Source of the DNA: Cohnella pontilimi
GTDB taxonomy: Bacteria; Bacillota; Bacilli; Paenibacillales; Paenibacillaceae
Direction: 5' to 3'
Assembly: GCF_005049045.1 (NCBI RefSeq)
Contig: NZ_SUPK01000005.1
Span: 1 to 64,000 of the forward strand
Length of the DNA: 64,000 nt
Shown here: positions 12,070 to 21,418 of the stretch, piece by piece
How positions within the stretch are numbered: the stretch's first letter is position 1
Layout: each line of letters starts with the position of its first letter
Translations under genes and position numbers: made by a program
Notes under the pieces: model-generated
Database searches by the model: none
What the model saw: only the letters and a program-made list of their open reading frames with translations
What the model was told of the DNA's origin: nothing

Positions 12070-12157
12070 TAAAAGACGTGAGTTTGCAATCCATAGGTGC
12101 ATAACCGTAGTCCTCATATAAAGGGACGTTAGTTTACGGTAAGGGGGTATACGAGTC

Positions 12158-12292
12158 ATGGGTCCGACATTTAAACCGAATGTGAGCAAGCGGAAGAAGG
12201 TTCACGGTTTCCGCAAGCGGATGAGCACGAAGAACGGCCGCAAAGTGCTGAAAGCTCGCCGCCAAAAAGGTCGCAAAGTACTGACGGCTTAA
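12158..12292 (+). CDS. rpmH: 50S ribosomal protein L34
   Basis: This is a 44-residue, strongly basic protein reading [18 protein letters not shown] and then [13 protein letters not shown], the L34 signature; it ends GRKVLTA. It is the first rightward gene from the origin, as in nearly all bacteria. A G-rich ribosome site (AAGGGGG) lies about 10 bp upstream. Confidence 0.98.
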   Translation: MGPTFKPNVSKRKKVHGFRKRMSTKNGRKVLKARRQKGRKVLTA

Positions 12293-12297
12293 GAATG

Positions 12298-12326
12298 AAA
12301 GACCACTGCGGTGGTCTTTTTTTCTT
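12298..12326 (+). terminator. Terminator between rpmH and rnpA
   Basis: AAAGACCAC (12298-12306) pairs with GTGGTCTTT (12311-12319) around a TGCG loop and is followed by a T-run. As rnpA follows directly, it may act as a partial terminator that sets the L34:RnpA ratio. Confidence 0.8.
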
Positions 12327-12400
12327 ATTTATTGTAGAAAATGATGAGGAACAGGCCGCGGGTAACTGTAAATGGCGGCAGGAATGGTGGAGCGACGGCC

Positions 12401-12826
12401 ATGCAAAGAAAAATGAGGCTGCGAAAACGGGAAGATTTCAACCGGATCTACCGCCACGGCCATTCGTTTGCGAATTCTCAGTTCGTCGTTTACTGGCGAA
12501 AACAAACGGAGCAAGGCTGTTTCCGTTTAGGCGTGTCGGCCAGCAGCAAACTGGGAGGCGCCGTGGTTCGCAACCGGATGCGGCGGAGGGTGAAGGAAAT
12601 TGTAAGACTGAATGCGGGCAAGCTGCAGGAGCAGTTCGATCTCATTCTGATCGTTCGCAAGCCTGCGCTCCGTTTGGCGTATAAAGAGATGGAAGGAAGC
12701 GTTCTTCACGTGCTCCGCAAAGCCGGATTGATGAAGGGCGGAAAGCCTGCCGTCGGCGCACAGCCGCGAAAAGCGGAAGGAGCGCGTCCTGCTGGAGGCA
12801 GACCTCGCCAAAATCCGGGCAAGTAA
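12401..12826 (+). CDS. rnpA: Ribonuclease P protein component
   Basis: This 141-residue basic protein partners with the RNase P RNA in tRNA 5' maturation. The family motif is present as GGAVVRNRMRRRVKEIVR, preceded by LRKREDFNRIYRHG. The first 115 residues match the usual length; the last 25 are a Lys/Arg/Pro/Gly-rich tail. The ATG at 12401 follows GGTGGAG at 8 bp; upstream in-frame ATGs near 12341 lack such a site and overlap the region just after the terminator. Confidence 0.96.
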   Translation: MQRKMRLRKREDFNRIYRHGHSFANSQFVVYWRKQTEQGCFRLGVSASSKLGGAVVRNRMRRRVKEIVRLNAGKLQEQFDLILIVRKPALRLAYKEMEGSVLHVLRKAGLMKGGKPAVGAQPRKAEGARPAGGRPRQNPGK

Positions 12827-12926
12827 GCGGTGTCTTCCGCGTCCTTCTTTGCTTTATTTTGTGTTTCTTCTTATGGTATATTGATCATGTGACTTTTTGA
12901 GGGAGTTTAGAGAGGAGCTAGAGGTT

Positions 12927-13769
12927 TTGCTGCGAAATCGCAAATGGTGGATCGTCGTTGGCGGATTGGCGCTGATGACATTGTTATCGGGGTGTACGCC
13001 TACCGGCAAACACAGCACGACAGCAGAAATGGCCAACAGTTCCTCATGGTGGATTCGGAACGTGGTACATTGGTTTTCCTTCGCACTGGACAAGTTCGCT
13101 GATTGGTTCGGCGGCGAATATGGTATTGCCATTCTGCTGCTGACTATCATCGTGCGGACGATTATTCTTCCGCTGATGATTAAGCAGTATAAGAATACGA
13201 AAGCTATGCAGGCCCTGCAGCCGGAAATGAAACAAATCCGGGAAAAGTACAAGGATGATCCGCGCAAACAGCAAGAAGAGATGATGAAGCTGTATCAGAC
13301 GCATCAGGTCAATCCATTGGCGGGCTGTTTGCCGCTTATTGTTCAAATGCCTGTATTTATTGCGCTTTACAATTCGATTTATATGAATTCGAATATATAC
13401 GGGCACACATTCCTCGGAATGAAACTCGGTTTAAAGCCGAGCGAGGGCCATTGGTACTACTATCTCATTCCGATAATCGCGGCGATCACCACCTTCATCC
13501 AATCGAAAATGATGTCTGCGCAGCAGCAGCAAGCGATGGGTCCCATGAAAGGGATTATGATGGTATTCCCGGTGCTGATCTTCGTGATGGCGCTCAATTT
13601 CCCGGTCGCATTGCCGTTGTACTGGATTTTCAGCAACCTTTATACGATCGTGCAAAACTACTTCATGTATGTGCGTAACCAGCCAGAACCCGAAAAGGCA
13701 CCGAACGCCAAAGCAAGCGGCAAAGGAAAATCCCGCGGTAAAAGTAAGAAGGGGGCCCATGCCAAATGA
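12927..13769 (+). CDS. yidC: Membrane protein insertase YidC/SpoIIIJ
   Basis: This 280-residue insertase folds proteins into the membrane; Bacillus SpoIIIJ is also needed in the forespore. The N-terminus is a lipoprotein signal with lipobox LLSGC (Cys23). The core follows: GIAILLLTIIVRTIILPL, the cytoplasmic helical hairpin (ALQPEMKQIREKYKDDP), NPLAGCLPLIVQMP and two further membrane spans, with a basic Lys/Gly tail. The TTG at 12927 is chosen because GAGGAG lies 9 bp before it; an upstream TTG at 12897 lacks a ribosome site. Its stop overlaps jag. Confidence 0.96.
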   Translation: MLRNRKWWIVVGGLALMTLLSGCTPTGKHSTTAEMANSSSWWIRNVVHWFSFALDKFADWFGGEYGIAILLLTIIVRTIILPLMIKQYKNTKAMQALQPEMKQIREKYKDDPRKQQEEMMKLYQTHQVNPLAGCLPLIVQMPVFIALYNSIYMNSNIYGHTFLGMKLGLKPSEGHWYYYLIPIIAAITTFIQSKMMSAQQQQAMGPMKGIMMVFPVLIFVMALNFPVALPLYWIFSNLYTIVQNYFMYVRNQPEPEKAPNAKASGKGKSRGKSKKGAHAK

Positions 13770-14383
13770 ATAAAGTCTTGGCATCAGGGAAAACGGTGGA
13801 GGAAGCGGTACGTAACGGTCTAACCCGGCTCGGCGTCGGGGAAGACCGGGTGAAAGTGACGGTGTTGGAGCAGCCGGCGAAACGGCTGTTCGGACTCATC
13901 GGAGTCAAAGAAGCGAGAGTGGAACTGGAATTGCTGCGTGATGCCGTAGATGAATCGATCGCATTTTTGCGCGAGGTGTCCGCGGCCATGAGCTTGTCGG
14001 TTACGGTTGAGCGTTCCGAAAAGGAAGACGGTGTCCTTTTGAATCTGAAAGGTTCGGACCTGGGGCTCTTGATCGGACGACGCGGCCAAACGCTCGACTC
14101 CCTGCAGTATCTCGTCAACATCGTGGCCAATCGCCATTCGAACCGACATCTTCGCATCGTCCTTGATGCCGAGCAGTTCCGCGAACGCCGCCGACAAACA
14201 TTGGAGGCATTGGCGGAACGGATGGCCAGCCGTGTGATCAAAACACGGAAGGAAATCGTCCTGGAACCGATGACGGCGCAGGAAAGAAAAATTATCCACG
14301 CCAGGCTGCAGATCAACCAGCAGGTGAGAACCTACAGCCAGGGAGATGAACCGAACCGGCGCATCGTCATCGCGCTCAAATGA
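13766..14383 (+). CDS. jag: RNA-binding protein Jag (KhpB/EloR)
   Basis: This 205-residue protein has the Jag N-terminal domain (ASGKTVEEAVRNGLTRLGV), a KH domain with the GRRG loop in LLIGRRGQTLDSLQ, and a C-terminal R3H domain (PMTAQERKIIHARL). It overlaps yidC by 4 bp (ATGA), indicating translational coupling. The family binds RNA and affects cell elongation and sporulation in other Firmicutes. Confidence 0.96.
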   Translation: MNKVLASGKTVEEAVRNGLTRLGVGEDRVKVTVLEQPAKRLFGLIGVKEARVELELLRDAVDESIAFLREVSAAMSLSVTVERSEKEDGVLLNLKGSDLGLLIGRRGQTLDSLQYLVNIVANRHSNRHLRIVLDAEQFRERRRQTLEALAERMASRVIKTRKEIVLEPMTAQERKIIHARLQINQQVRTYSQGDEPNRRIVIALK

Positions 14384-14395
14384 ACAGGCGTGACC

Positions 14396-14434
14396 ACGCA
14401 ATGGCTTCCGCTTCGCGGATCATTGCGTTTTTTT
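14396..14434 (+). terminator. Terminator after jag
   Basis: ACGCAATG (14396-14403) pairs with CATTGCGT (14421-14428), with a secondary pairing TCCGC/GCGGA inside, followed by a T-run. It separates rnpA-yidC-jag from mnmE. Confidence 0.85.
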
Positions 14435-14491
14435 GCTATAAGGGCGCCCTTGCGGGAACGCTGTTAACAATGAAGGAAAGAAGGGAAGACC

Positions 14492-15868
14492 ATGGTCGAG
14501 GATACGATCGCGGCGGTCGCAACCGCGCTTGGAGAAGGAAGCATCGCTGTCGTTCGTGTCAGCGGTCCGGAAGCGGTGGATACCGTGGCCGGCGTGTTCC
14601 GGTCGAAGACGGACTTACGTTCCGCCGCAAGTCATACGGTTCATTATGGGTGGATTCGCGATCCGGAAAATGAGCAAGTGCTGGACGAAGTGCTGGTCAC
14701 AGTCATGAGAGCGCCAAGATCGTTTACGGCGGAAGACGTGGTCGAAGTGAGCACGCACGGCGGCATGGTGGCGGTGAAATCCGTGCTTGGACTGCTGTTG
14801 CGGCGCGGCATCCGAATGGCTGAACCCGGTGAATTCACCAAGCGCGCGTTTCTGAATGGCCGAATCGACCTCGCGCAAGCTGAAGCTGTCATCGACCTGA
14901 TTCGCTCGAAATCCGAAAGAGCGTTTCAGTTAGCTCGGAAACAAGCGGAAGGATCCGTTTCGAAGCGAATCGTTCCGATTCGGTCCAGTTTGATTGAGCT
15001 ACTAGCGCATGTGGAAGTTAATATCGATTATCCGGAACACGACGTGGCGGAAGTGACGGCAGGTGTGATTCGAGACACTTGCCAGTCGGCCTTGAAGCAG
15101 ATCGAGGAGCTTCTGAGAACGGCAGATGAAGGGAAAATATTAAGAGAGGGCATCGTGACGGCCATCGTTGGCCGTCCGAATGCCGGCAAGTCTTCCCTGC
15201 TTAATGCGCTTGCGCGCGAAAATAAGGCGATCGTGACCGATATTCCGGGTACGACCCGCGATATTGTCGAGGAGACGATTTCACTCGGAGGTATACCGCT
15301 GCGCCTTCTCGATACGGCAGGCATTCGCGAAACGAGCGATGTCGTGGAACGGATTGGCGTCGAGCGCTCTCGGACCGCTTTGAACGAAGCGGATTTGATT
15401 TTGCTCGTCATCAACCGTAACGAGCCGCTTCATGAAGATGAGCGAGAGCTGCTGCGGCAGTTGAAGGACCGGTCCACGATTGTTGTGGTGAATAAGATCG
15501 ATCTTCCGGCAATGTTGGATCTTGAGGAAGTGAAGAAAGATTATGCAAACGACCGCATCGTATTTTTGTCCGCCAAAGAAGGCATCGGACTGGATGAACT
15601 GGAAAAAGCCGTTTCGCAAATATTTTTCAGCGGTTCGGTCGAGGCGGCGGATTTAACCTATGTAAGCAACGCCCGGCATATTGCCTTGCTGCACCGAGCG
15701 AAATCTTCTCTTGAGGATGCGGTTCGGGCGGCGGATGAAGGAATTCCGGTCGATTTAACGCAAATCGATATCGCATCGGCTTGGGAGTCGCTTGGGGAAA
15801 TTCTCGGTGACGCGGCGGGCGAATCGCTGCTGGACGAAATCTTTTCGAAATTCTGTTTAGGAAAATAA
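14492..15868 (+). CDS. mnmE: tRNA modification GTPase MnmE
   Basis: This 458-residue GTPase works with MnmG to place the carboxymethylaminomethyl group on the wobble uridine of certain tRNAs. It has the N-terminal TrmE-N domain ([20 protein letters not shown]) and G-domain motifs [21 protein letters not shown] and NKID. The C-terminus is the family-typical FCLGK, with its conserved Cys. A GGAAAGAAGGGAAG site precedes the ATG, and mnmG follows after 16 bp. Confidence 0.97.
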   Translation: MVEDTIAAVATALGEGSIAVVRVSGPEAVDTVAGVFRSKTDLRSAASHTVHYGWIRDPENEQVLDEVLVTVMRAPRSFTAEDVVEVSTHGGMVAVKSVLGLLLRRGIRMAEPGEFTKRAFLNGRIDLAQAEAVIDLIRSKSERAFQLARKQAEGSVSKRIVPIRSSLIELLAHVEVNIDYPEHDVAEVTAGVIRDTCQSALKQIEELLRTADEGKILREGIVTAIVGRPNAGKSSLLNALARENKAIVTDIPGTTRDIVEETISLGGIPLRLLDTAGIRETSDVVERIGVERSRTALNEADLILLVINRNEPLHEDERELLRQLKDRSTIVVVNKIDLPAMLDLEEVKKDYANDRIVFLSAKEGIGLDELEKAVSQIFFSGSVEAADLTYVSNARHIALLHRAKSSLEDAVRAADEGIPVDLTQIDIASAWESLGEILGDAAGESLLDEIFSKFCLGK

Positions 15869-15884
15869 GAAGGAGGGACAAACG

Positions 15885-17789
15885 ATGGGATATCACGCAG
15901 GGGATTATGATGTGATCGTGATCGGCGCCGGTCACGCCGGGGTCGAATCGGCTTTGGCTTCCGCACGGATGGGCTGCGAGACGCTGCTGCTGACGATTAA
16001 CTTGGACATGGTCGCTTTCATGCCTTGTAATCCGTCGGTTGGTGGACCGGCTAAAGGTCACGTCGTTCGGGAAATCGACGCATTGGGCGGCGAAATGGGC
16101 CGCAATATCGACAAAACGTTCATCCAAATGCGGATGCTTAATACGGGGAAAGGTCCCGCCGTTCACGCGCTGCGTGCGCAAGCAGATAAATTTCTGTACC
16201 AGCATGCCATGAAGGAGACGATCGAAAAGCAGGACCATTTGACCCTTCGTCAAGGCATGGTGGAGGACTTGATCGTGGAAGACGGCAAAGTTCGCGGAGT
16301 CGTGACGAAGACGGGGGCCGAATATGGCGCCAAGGCGGTCGTGCTTACTACGGGAACCTATCTGCGCGGGAAAGTCATCATGGGAGAGTTGATGTACGAA
16401 AGCGGTCCGAACAACCAGCAGCCCTCGATTAAATTGTCGGAGGCGCTTCGCCGGCTTGGCTTTCAGCTTGCTCGTTTCAAGACGGGTACACCGCCGCGCG
16501 TTCACCAGGACACGATTGATTTCGACAAAACCGAAATTCAGCCGGGAGACGACAAGCCCAAGTATTTTTCCTATGAAACGGAATATATGGAACATTCGCA
16601 AAATCAGCTTCCTTGCTGGTTGACCTATACATCCGAGGAAACCCACAGGATCATTAACGACAATTTGCACCGCGCTCCGATGTTTTCCGGCTTGATTGAA
16701 GGAACCGGTCCGCGCTACTGCCCGTCTATTGAGGACAAGATCGTTCGTTTCGCGGATAAGCCGAAGCATCAAATTTTTTTGGAGCCGGAAGGCCGCAATA
16801 CGAAAGAGTATTATGTGCAAGGACTTTCCACGAGCATGCCGGAGGATGTGCAGCTGAACATTTTGCGTTCGATTCCCGGTTTGGAAAAAGTGGAGATGAT
16901 GCGAACCGGTTACGCGATCGAATATGATGCCGTCGTTCCTACGCAGCTTTGGCCTACCTTGGAAACGAAGCTCGTGGACGGCTTGTTCACGGCAGGCCAG
17001 ATTAACGGGACTTCCGGTTATGAGGAAGCGGCCGGTCAAGGCATCATGGCGGGAATCAACGCAGCCCGTAAAGTGAAAGGCGAGAGCCCGGTCATCATCG
17101 ACCGCTCCAAAGGTTACATCGGTGTCATGATCGACGATTTGGTCACCAAAGGAACAAACGAGCCCTACCGCTTGCTCACCTCCCGCGCGGAGTACCGGCT
17201 GCTGCTTCGCCATGACAACGCGGATCTTCGTTTGACGCCGCTTGGATACGAAATCGGACTGATTCCGGAATCGCGCTATCAGAAGTTTCTGGACAAGAAA
17301 ACCCGTGTTGAAGCGGAGATCGAGCGTCTGAAGGAAACGAAGTTCCGCCCTGACGAAGAAGTTCAGGCGATGCTGGCCGCTTGCGGATCCGCACCTCTGC
17401 AAAATACGGTAGACGGTGTGACGCTGCTCCGCCGGCCGGAAGTGTCGTATGACATGCTCGCGAAGCTGTCTCCGGCTCTCGTCGAATTGTCGGAAGATAT
17501 GAAGGAGCAAGTCGAGATTCAGATCAAATATACCGGATATATCGAAAAGCAGCTGCAGCAAGTCGAACGTCTGGAGAAAATGGAGAAAAAACGGATTCCC
17601 GACAATATCGATTATGAAATCATTCATGGTTTGGCTACTGAGGCAAAGCAGAAGCTGGCGAAAGTGCGGCCGCTGTCTCTTGGTCAGGCTTCTCGGATTT
17701 CCGGCGTAACACCCGCGGATCTCTCCATCCTGCTGGTTCACCTTGAACATTACAACCGAGTGACGGCAGCGGCCGCGGCGCAGGGGTGA
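15885..17789 (+). CDS. mnmG: tRNA modification enzyme MnmG (GidA)
   Basis: This 634-residue FAD-dependent partner of MnmE begins with the dinucleotide-binding motif [16 protein letters not shown]. It carries the family motif [22 protein letters not shown] and, near residue 370, [21 protein letters not shown]. The C-terminal helical region ([31 protein letters not shown]) is complete. The AAGGAGGG ribosome site is 8 bp from the ATG. Confidence 0.98.
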   Translation: MGYHAGDYDVIVIGAGHAGVESALASARMGCETLLLTINLDMVAFMPCNPSVGGPAKGHVVREIDALGGEMGRNIDKTFIQMRMLNTGKGPAVHALRAQADKFLYQHAMKETIEKQDHLTLRQGMVEDLIVEDGKVRGVVTKTGAEYGAKAVVLTTGTYLRGKVIMGELMYESGPNNQQPSIKLSEALRRLGFQLARFKTGTPPRVHQDTIDFDKTEIQPGDDKPKYFSYETEYMEHSQNQLPCWLTYTSEETHRIINDNLHRAPMFSGLIEGTGPRYCPSIEDKIVRFADKPKHQIFLEPEGRNTKEYYVQGLSTSMPEDVQLNILRSIPGLEKVEMMRTGYAIEYDAVVPTQLWPTLETKLVDGLFTAGQINGTSGYEEAAGQGIMAGINAARKVKGESPVIIDRSKGYIGVMIDDLVTKGTNEPYRLLTSRAEYRLLLRHDNADLRLTPLGYEIGLIPESRYQKFLDKKTRVEAEIERLKETKFRPDEEVQAMLAACGSAPLQNTVDGVTLLRRPEVSYDMLAKLSPALVELSEDMKEQVEIQIKYTGYIEKQLQQVERLEKMEKKRIPDNIDYEIIHGLATEAKQKLAKVRPLSLGQASRISGVTPADLSILLVHLEHYNRVTAAAAAQG

Positions 17790-17792
17790 CGA

Positions 17793-18527
17793 ATGGACGA
17801 AATTCAACGACGGTTTGCGGAACGATTGACCGAACGGGGAATTGAACTGCGCGATTCAGAGAAACAGCTGGAGCAGTTCGAAACCTATTACCGACTGCTT
17901 GTCGAGTGGAACGAAAAAATGAATCTGACCGGGATCACGGAGCGGGAACAAGTTTATGAGAAACATTTTTACGACTCGTTGACGGTTGCTCAGATTTCCG
18001 GATTCGGAGATGCGTCATCTATGGCTGATATCGGTTCAGGCGCCGGTTTTCCGTCGATTCCGTTGAAAATTGTTTTTCCCCATCTTCAGGTTGTGATCGT
18101 GGATGCGTTGGCCAAACGAATCCGCTTTTTAGAGGAAGTTGTCTCCCGCCTCGGATTATCCGATGTACTTTGTATCCACGGGCGGGCCGAAGAGGTGGCT
18201 CGGAAACTCGAGCACCGAGACCGTTATGATATCGTCACCGCCCGAGCGGTTGCTCGACTCGCCGTTTTGAACGAGTTCTGTCTTCCTTTCGTTCGGACCG
18301 GCGGTCGATTTATCGCCATGAAAGGATCGGACATCGAGCAGGAACTTGAAGAGAGCCGGTACAGCATGCAGAAACTCAATGCATCACTGCAGGAGGTTCT
18401 GCGTTTCCAACTGCCGGGTGAAGGCTCTGAACGTCATTTGATCGTGATCGCCAAATCAAATCCGACACCCAAGGCGTATCCGCGCAAACCGGGTACACCA
18501 CTAAAAGAACCGCTTCTGCAGTGTTAA
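17793..18527 (+). CDS. rsmG: 16S rRNA (guanine-527-N7)-methyltransferase RsmG
   Basis: This 244-residue Rossmann methyltransferase has the SAM loop ADIGSGAGFPSIPL near residue 76, the preceding WNEKMNLTGI motif and the later VTARAVARL. The enzyme methylates G527 of 16S rRNA. It begins 4 bp after the mnmG stop, so mnmE-mnmG-rsmG form one operon; two parS sites follow the stop. Confidence 0.97.
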   Translation: MDEIQRRFAERLTERGIELRDSEKQLEQFETYYRLLVEWNEKMNLTGITEREQVYEKHFYDSLTVAQISGFGDASSMADIGSGAGFPSIPLKIVFPHLQVVIVDALAKRIRFLEEVVSRLGLSDVLCIHGRAEEVARKLEHRDRYDIVTARAVARLAVLNEFCLPFVRTGGRFIAMKGSDIEQELEESRYSMQKLNASLQEVLRFQLPGEGSERHLIVIAKSNPTPKAYPRKPGTPLKEPLLQC

Positions 18528-18536
18528 TGAACAATT

Positions 18537-18552
18537 TGTTTCACGTGAAACA
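18537..18552. promoter_or_regulatory. parS: parS site 1
   Basis: TGTTTCACGTGAAACA is a perfect 16-bp palindrome and differs at one position from the B. subtilis parS consensus TGTTCCACGTGAAACA. It lies 10 bp after rsmG and about 2 kb upstream of parB. Confidence 0.93.
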
Positions 18553-18572
18553 TTTCGGCAAGATGTCGAGCA

Positions 18573-18588
18573 TGTTTCACGTGAAACA
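18573..18588. promoter_or_regulatory. parS: parS site 2, possibly doubling as a terminator
   Basis: This is a second copy of TGTTTCACGTGAAACA, 36 bp centre to centre from site 1. It extends to ATGTTTCACGTGAAACAT and is followed by a T-rich tract (ATTTTTTTATTTT). As RNA it would fold into an 8-9 bp hairpin with a U-tail, so it could also end the mnmE-mnmG-rsmG transcript. Confidence 0.93.
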
Positions 18589-18625
18589 TTTTTTTATTTT
18601 GAGGTTTTCTACTCGTTTTGTACTA

Positions 18626-18803
18626 TAGCCACTCTCATTTCGCTGAAGTATAATAGGAAAGGAGATTCTGTCTCCAGAGACCGCATGGTGTGAAAGTTTT
18701 TTCAGAGGCAGGAATTGAACGAAGGTACGGCGAATACTTACATAATAAAAGAAGAACGAAGTAGCCGCACAACCGCCTCACGGCGCTATGGCGGCGCTTT
18801 TTG
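18626..18803 (+). ncRNA. Possible short transcript between rsmG and noc
   Basis: A promoter-like pair TAGCCA (18626-18631), 17 bp, TATAAT (18649-18654) faces noc. About 150 bp downstream a GC stem (CCGCC at 18773-18777, GGCGG at 18790-18794) precedes CGCTTTTTG. The span could be a small RNA or an attenuated noc leader. A 31-codon TTG-started frame (18714-18809) runs into the terminator and is unconvincing. Apart from the parS pair, nothing else is seen in the 358-bp gap. Confidence 0.35.
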
Positions 18804-18885
18804 TCGATAGGGCATGGGAAGCCGCTATCCGACGGGGAACAAACCAGCAATGGTTTCATTCTAACGAATGTGGTGATGGAATCAG

Positions 18886-19701
18886 ATGAAAGACCCGTTC
18901 TCGCGTTTGCTCGGTTGGGCCGACCGCGGCAGTCAGGAAGAAGTAAAACAAATTCAGGTTCACGATATCGTGCCGAGTCCTTATCAACCCAGGTCGATAT
19001 TCGATGACGAACGGATCGACGAACTGTGCCAAACGATCAAAACGCATGGCGTCATCCAACCCATCGTCGTCCGTGTTCGAAACGGCAAGTTTGAAATCAT
19101 CGCCGGCGAAAGGCGTTGGCGTGCGGTTACGAAGCTGGGCATGGAGACGATTCCGGCGATCGTTCGGGAGATCAATGATTCTCAGGCTGCCTCCATGGCC
19201 CTGATCGAGAATCTGCAGCGTGAAGGACTGACGGCGTTGGAGGAAGCGGTCGCGTATCAGAAGCTGATCGATCTGCATCAACTGACGCAGGAAAGCTTGG
19301 CCCAGCGTCTCGGCAAAAGTCAATCGACGATCGCCAACAAGATCCGGCTGCTGCAGCTCGGCGAAGAGGTGAAAAATGCGCTTCTGGAGCGGAAAGTGAC
19401 GGAGCGTCATGCGCGTGCGCTGCTCTCGCTTCCCGATGAAGAAATGCAAAACAAGCTGCTTCGCGAAATCATCGAAAAAGAGTTGACCGTCAAACAGACG
19501 GAAGCCCGGGTCGCTTTTTATTTGCAGGCGGGACAGCCGAAAAAGAAAAACCGGGTGTCCTTCTCCAAAGACGTCCGATTGGCGTTGAACACGATTCGGC
19601 AGTCGGTGGATATGGTGACGGGCTCCGGCATCCCGATTAAGGCCAGTGAGAAAGATTGCGACGACCATTACGAAATTGTCATTCATATTCCAAAACGTTA
19701 A
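18886..19701 (+). CDS. noc: Nucleoid occlusion protein Noc (ParB family)
   Basis: This is a 271-residue ParB paralogue. The N-terminus [11 protein letters not shown] fits the Noc membrane-targeting amphipathic segment. It is followed by a ParB/Srx CTPase domain ([34 protein letters not shown]) and a helix-turn-helix ([15 protein letters not shown]). Noc binds its own DNA sites and keeps the division ring off the nucleoid. Its place between rsmG and parA is typical. Confidence 0.92.
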   Translation: MKDPFSRLLGWADRGSQEEVKQIQVHDIVPSPYQPRSIFDDERIDELCQTIKTHGVIQPIVVRVRNGKFEIIAGERRWRAVTKLGMETIPAIVREINDSQAASMALIENLQREGLTALEEAVAYQKLIDLHQLTQESLAQRLGKSQSTIANKIRLLQLGEEVKNALLERKVTERHARALLSLPDEEMQNKLLREIIEKELTVKQTEARVAFYLQAGQPKKKNRVSFSKDVRLALNTIRQSVDMVTGSGIPIKASEKDCDDHYEIVIHIPKR

Positions 19702-19733
19702 CTTATGCACGATCTACATTGAGGTGAACCAGG

Positions 19734-20507
19734 TTGTCCAAAATTATTGCCATTGCCAATCAAAAAGGCGGTGTCGGCAAAACGACCACCGCCGTCAATT
19801 TGGGCGCGTCTCTCGCTACCTTAGGACGGAGAGTGCTCATCGTGGACATCGATCCGCAAGGGAACACGACGAGCGGCGTAGGCATCAACAAGGCGGACGT
19901 CAATTATTGCATTTACGACATCTTGATTAATGAAGTGTCGCCCAAACAAGCGATTGCCGATACGGCGATCGAGAACTTGAAGATTATCCCGGCTACCATC
20001 CAATTAGCGGGTGCCGAGATCGAGCTTGTGCCGACAATGTCTCGGGAAGTGCGGTTGAAAAAGGCATTGGCTTTGGTGAAGAAGGAATACGATTATATCC
20101 TCATCGACTGCCCGCCTTCGCTCGGTATTTTGACCATCAATTCCTTGACGGCTGCCGACTCTGTTCTGATCCCGATTCAATGCGAGTTTTACGCTTTGGA
20201 AGGGCTGAGCCAACTGCTGAATTCCATTCGACTCGTGCAGAAGCATTTGAACACTTCGCTTGCAATTGAAGGCGTACTGCTGACGATGTTCGACGCCCGA
20301 ACGAATCTCGGAATTCAAGTCATTGAAGAAGTGAAGAAATACTTTCAGCAAAAGGTGTATCAAACCATCATCCCGAGGAATGTGCGGCTAAGCGAGGCGC
20401 CTTCCCACGGTCAAACCATTATCACGTATGATCCGAAATCCAAGGGCGCCGAAGTTTATCTTGAACTGGCGAAGGAAGTGATCACCTATGAGCAAGCGGC
20501 TAGGTAA
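19734..20507 (+). CDS. parA: Chromosome-partitioning ATPase ParA/Soj
   Basis: This 257-residue deviant-Walker ATPase has AIANQKGGVGKTTTAVNLGA at the N-terminus, the switch motif VDIDPQGNTTSG and the Walker B DYILIDCPPSLG. With ParB it drives origin segregation and, in Bacillus, regulates DnaA. The TTG start is preceded by GAGGTGA at a good distance. The last 20 bp overlap the start of parB. Confidence 0.96.
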   Translation: MSKIIAIANQKGGVGKTTTAVNLGASLATLGRRVLIVDIDPQGNTTSGVGINKADVNYCIYDILINEVSPKQAIADTAIENLKIIPATIQLAGAEIELVPTMSREVRLKKALALVKKEYDYILIDCPPSLGILTINSLTAADSVLIPIQCEFYALEGLSQLLNSIRLVQKHLNTSLAIEGVLLTMFDARTNLGIQVIEEVKKYFQQKVYQTIIPRNVRLSEAPSHGQTIITYDPKSKGAEVYLELAKEVITYEQAAR

Positions 20508-21336
20508 AGGACTGGACGCGCTGATAACGTCCTTGTCCATTAAAGAGGATGACAAGATCGTAGAAATTCCGTTGTCGCAGCTTCGCGCGAACCCCTACCA
20601 ACCACGCAAGACGTTCCAGGAAGATGCGATCAAAGAATTGGCGGAGTCGATCCGCGAGCATGGCGTCATTCAGCCGATTATCGTGCGTCAGGTTTTAAAA
20701 GGGTATGAGATTATCGCCGGCGAGCGCCGCTTCCGGGCATCGCAGCTTCTCGGCAACGCCACGATTCCCGCCGTCGTCCGTTCGTACAGCGAAGAGCAAG
20801 TGATGGAGATTGCCTTGATCGAGAACGTACAGCGTGAAGATCTGAATGCGATCGAGGTGGCTGTCGCGTACCAATCGATTATGAATCAGTTTGCGCTCAC
20901 GCAGGAGGAGCTGTCGCTGAAGGTCGGCAAGTCACGATCCCATATTGCGAACTTCTTGCGGCTGCTGGCACTGCCGGACGAAATCAAAGAGCATGTTTCA
21001 CGTGGAACATTGTCTATGGGACATGCCCGTGCATTGGCAGGCATAAAAGAAGATGCCAAACGCAGCGAGCTTGCGAAACTGACCTTGGCCAACGAGTGGA
21101 GCGTTCGGGAGCTGGAGGAAGCGGTTCAGAACACCGAGGTCAAAGGGAAACCGAAAACAAAGAACAAAACGAAAAAGAGAGATCCTTTCTTGGAAGAAAT
21201 CGAGGAAACGCTTCGCGAGAAATTCAAGACGACCGTGAAGATTAAAGCCAACAAAGACAAAGGCCGGATCGAGCTTTCGTACTTCGGCAAAGGGGATTTG
21301 GAAAGACTGCTGGAATTGCTAAAAGCGCTGGCATGA
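20488..21336 (+). CDS. parB: Chromosome-partitioning protein ParB/Spo0J
   Basis: This is the 282-residue CTP-dependent DNA clamp that loads at parS. It starts MSKRLGKGLDALI, the ParA-contacting segment, followed by NPYQPRKTF, GVIQPIIVR, the CTP-binding IIAGERRFRA and ENVQREDLN. The helix-turn-helix is KVGKSRSHIANFLRLLALP, and a C-terminal dimerisation region ends the protein. A parS site lies inside the gene, at the codons following the helix-turn-helix. Confidence 0.97.
   Translation: MSKRLGKGLDALITSLSIKEDDKIVEIPLSQLRANPYQPRKTFQEDAIKELAESIREHGVIQPIIVRQVLKGYEIIAGERRFRASQLLGNATIPAVVRSYSEEQVMEIALIENVQREDLNAIEVAVAYQSIMNQFALTQEELSLKVGKSRSHIANFLRLLALPDEIKEHVSRGTLSMGHARALAGIKEDAKRSELAKLTLANEWSVRELEEAVQNTEVKGKPKTKNKTKKRDPFLEEIEETLREKFKTTVKIKANKDKGRIELSYFGKGDLERLLELLKALA
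20994..21009. promoter_or_regulatory. parS: parS site 3, inside parB
   Basis: TGTTTCACGTGGAACA is the exact reverse complement of the canonical TGTTCCACGTGAAACA. B. subtilis likewise has a strong parS inside spo0J. Confidence 0.96.
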
Positions 21337-21348
21337 CGGCGAATTTGC

Positions 21349-21404
21349 GATAGCATACCAAGTTGTAATCTTTCCCATGAAGGATTAAACTTAGGTATGC
21401 TATC
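21349..21404. repeat. Long near-perfect hairpin after parB
   Basis: Two 26-nt arms (21349-21374 and 21379-21404) around a CCAT loop pair with only three mismatches and two wobbles; the outer 11 bp (GATAGCATACC/GGTATGCTATC) are perfect. The following bases (CTTGCGTC) contain no T-tract, so this is not an ordinary intrinsic terminator. It fills the gap between parB and the next gene. Confidence 0.75.
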
Positions 21405-21418
21405 CTTGCGTCAGGACG

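Noticed and set aside
12341..12400. Upstream in-frame start for rnpA
   Set aside because: The extra 20 codons start just after the rpmH terminator and have no ribosome site, unlike the ATG at 12401.
15627..17807. Very long minus-strand open frame of 726 codons
   Set aside because: It is an exact shadow of mnmG in a high-GC third-position context; the plus-strand MnmG motifs are unambiguous.
18714..18809. 31-codon ORF upstream of noc
   Set aside because: It runs across a terminator-like stem and ends beyond it, and composition gives no support for translation.
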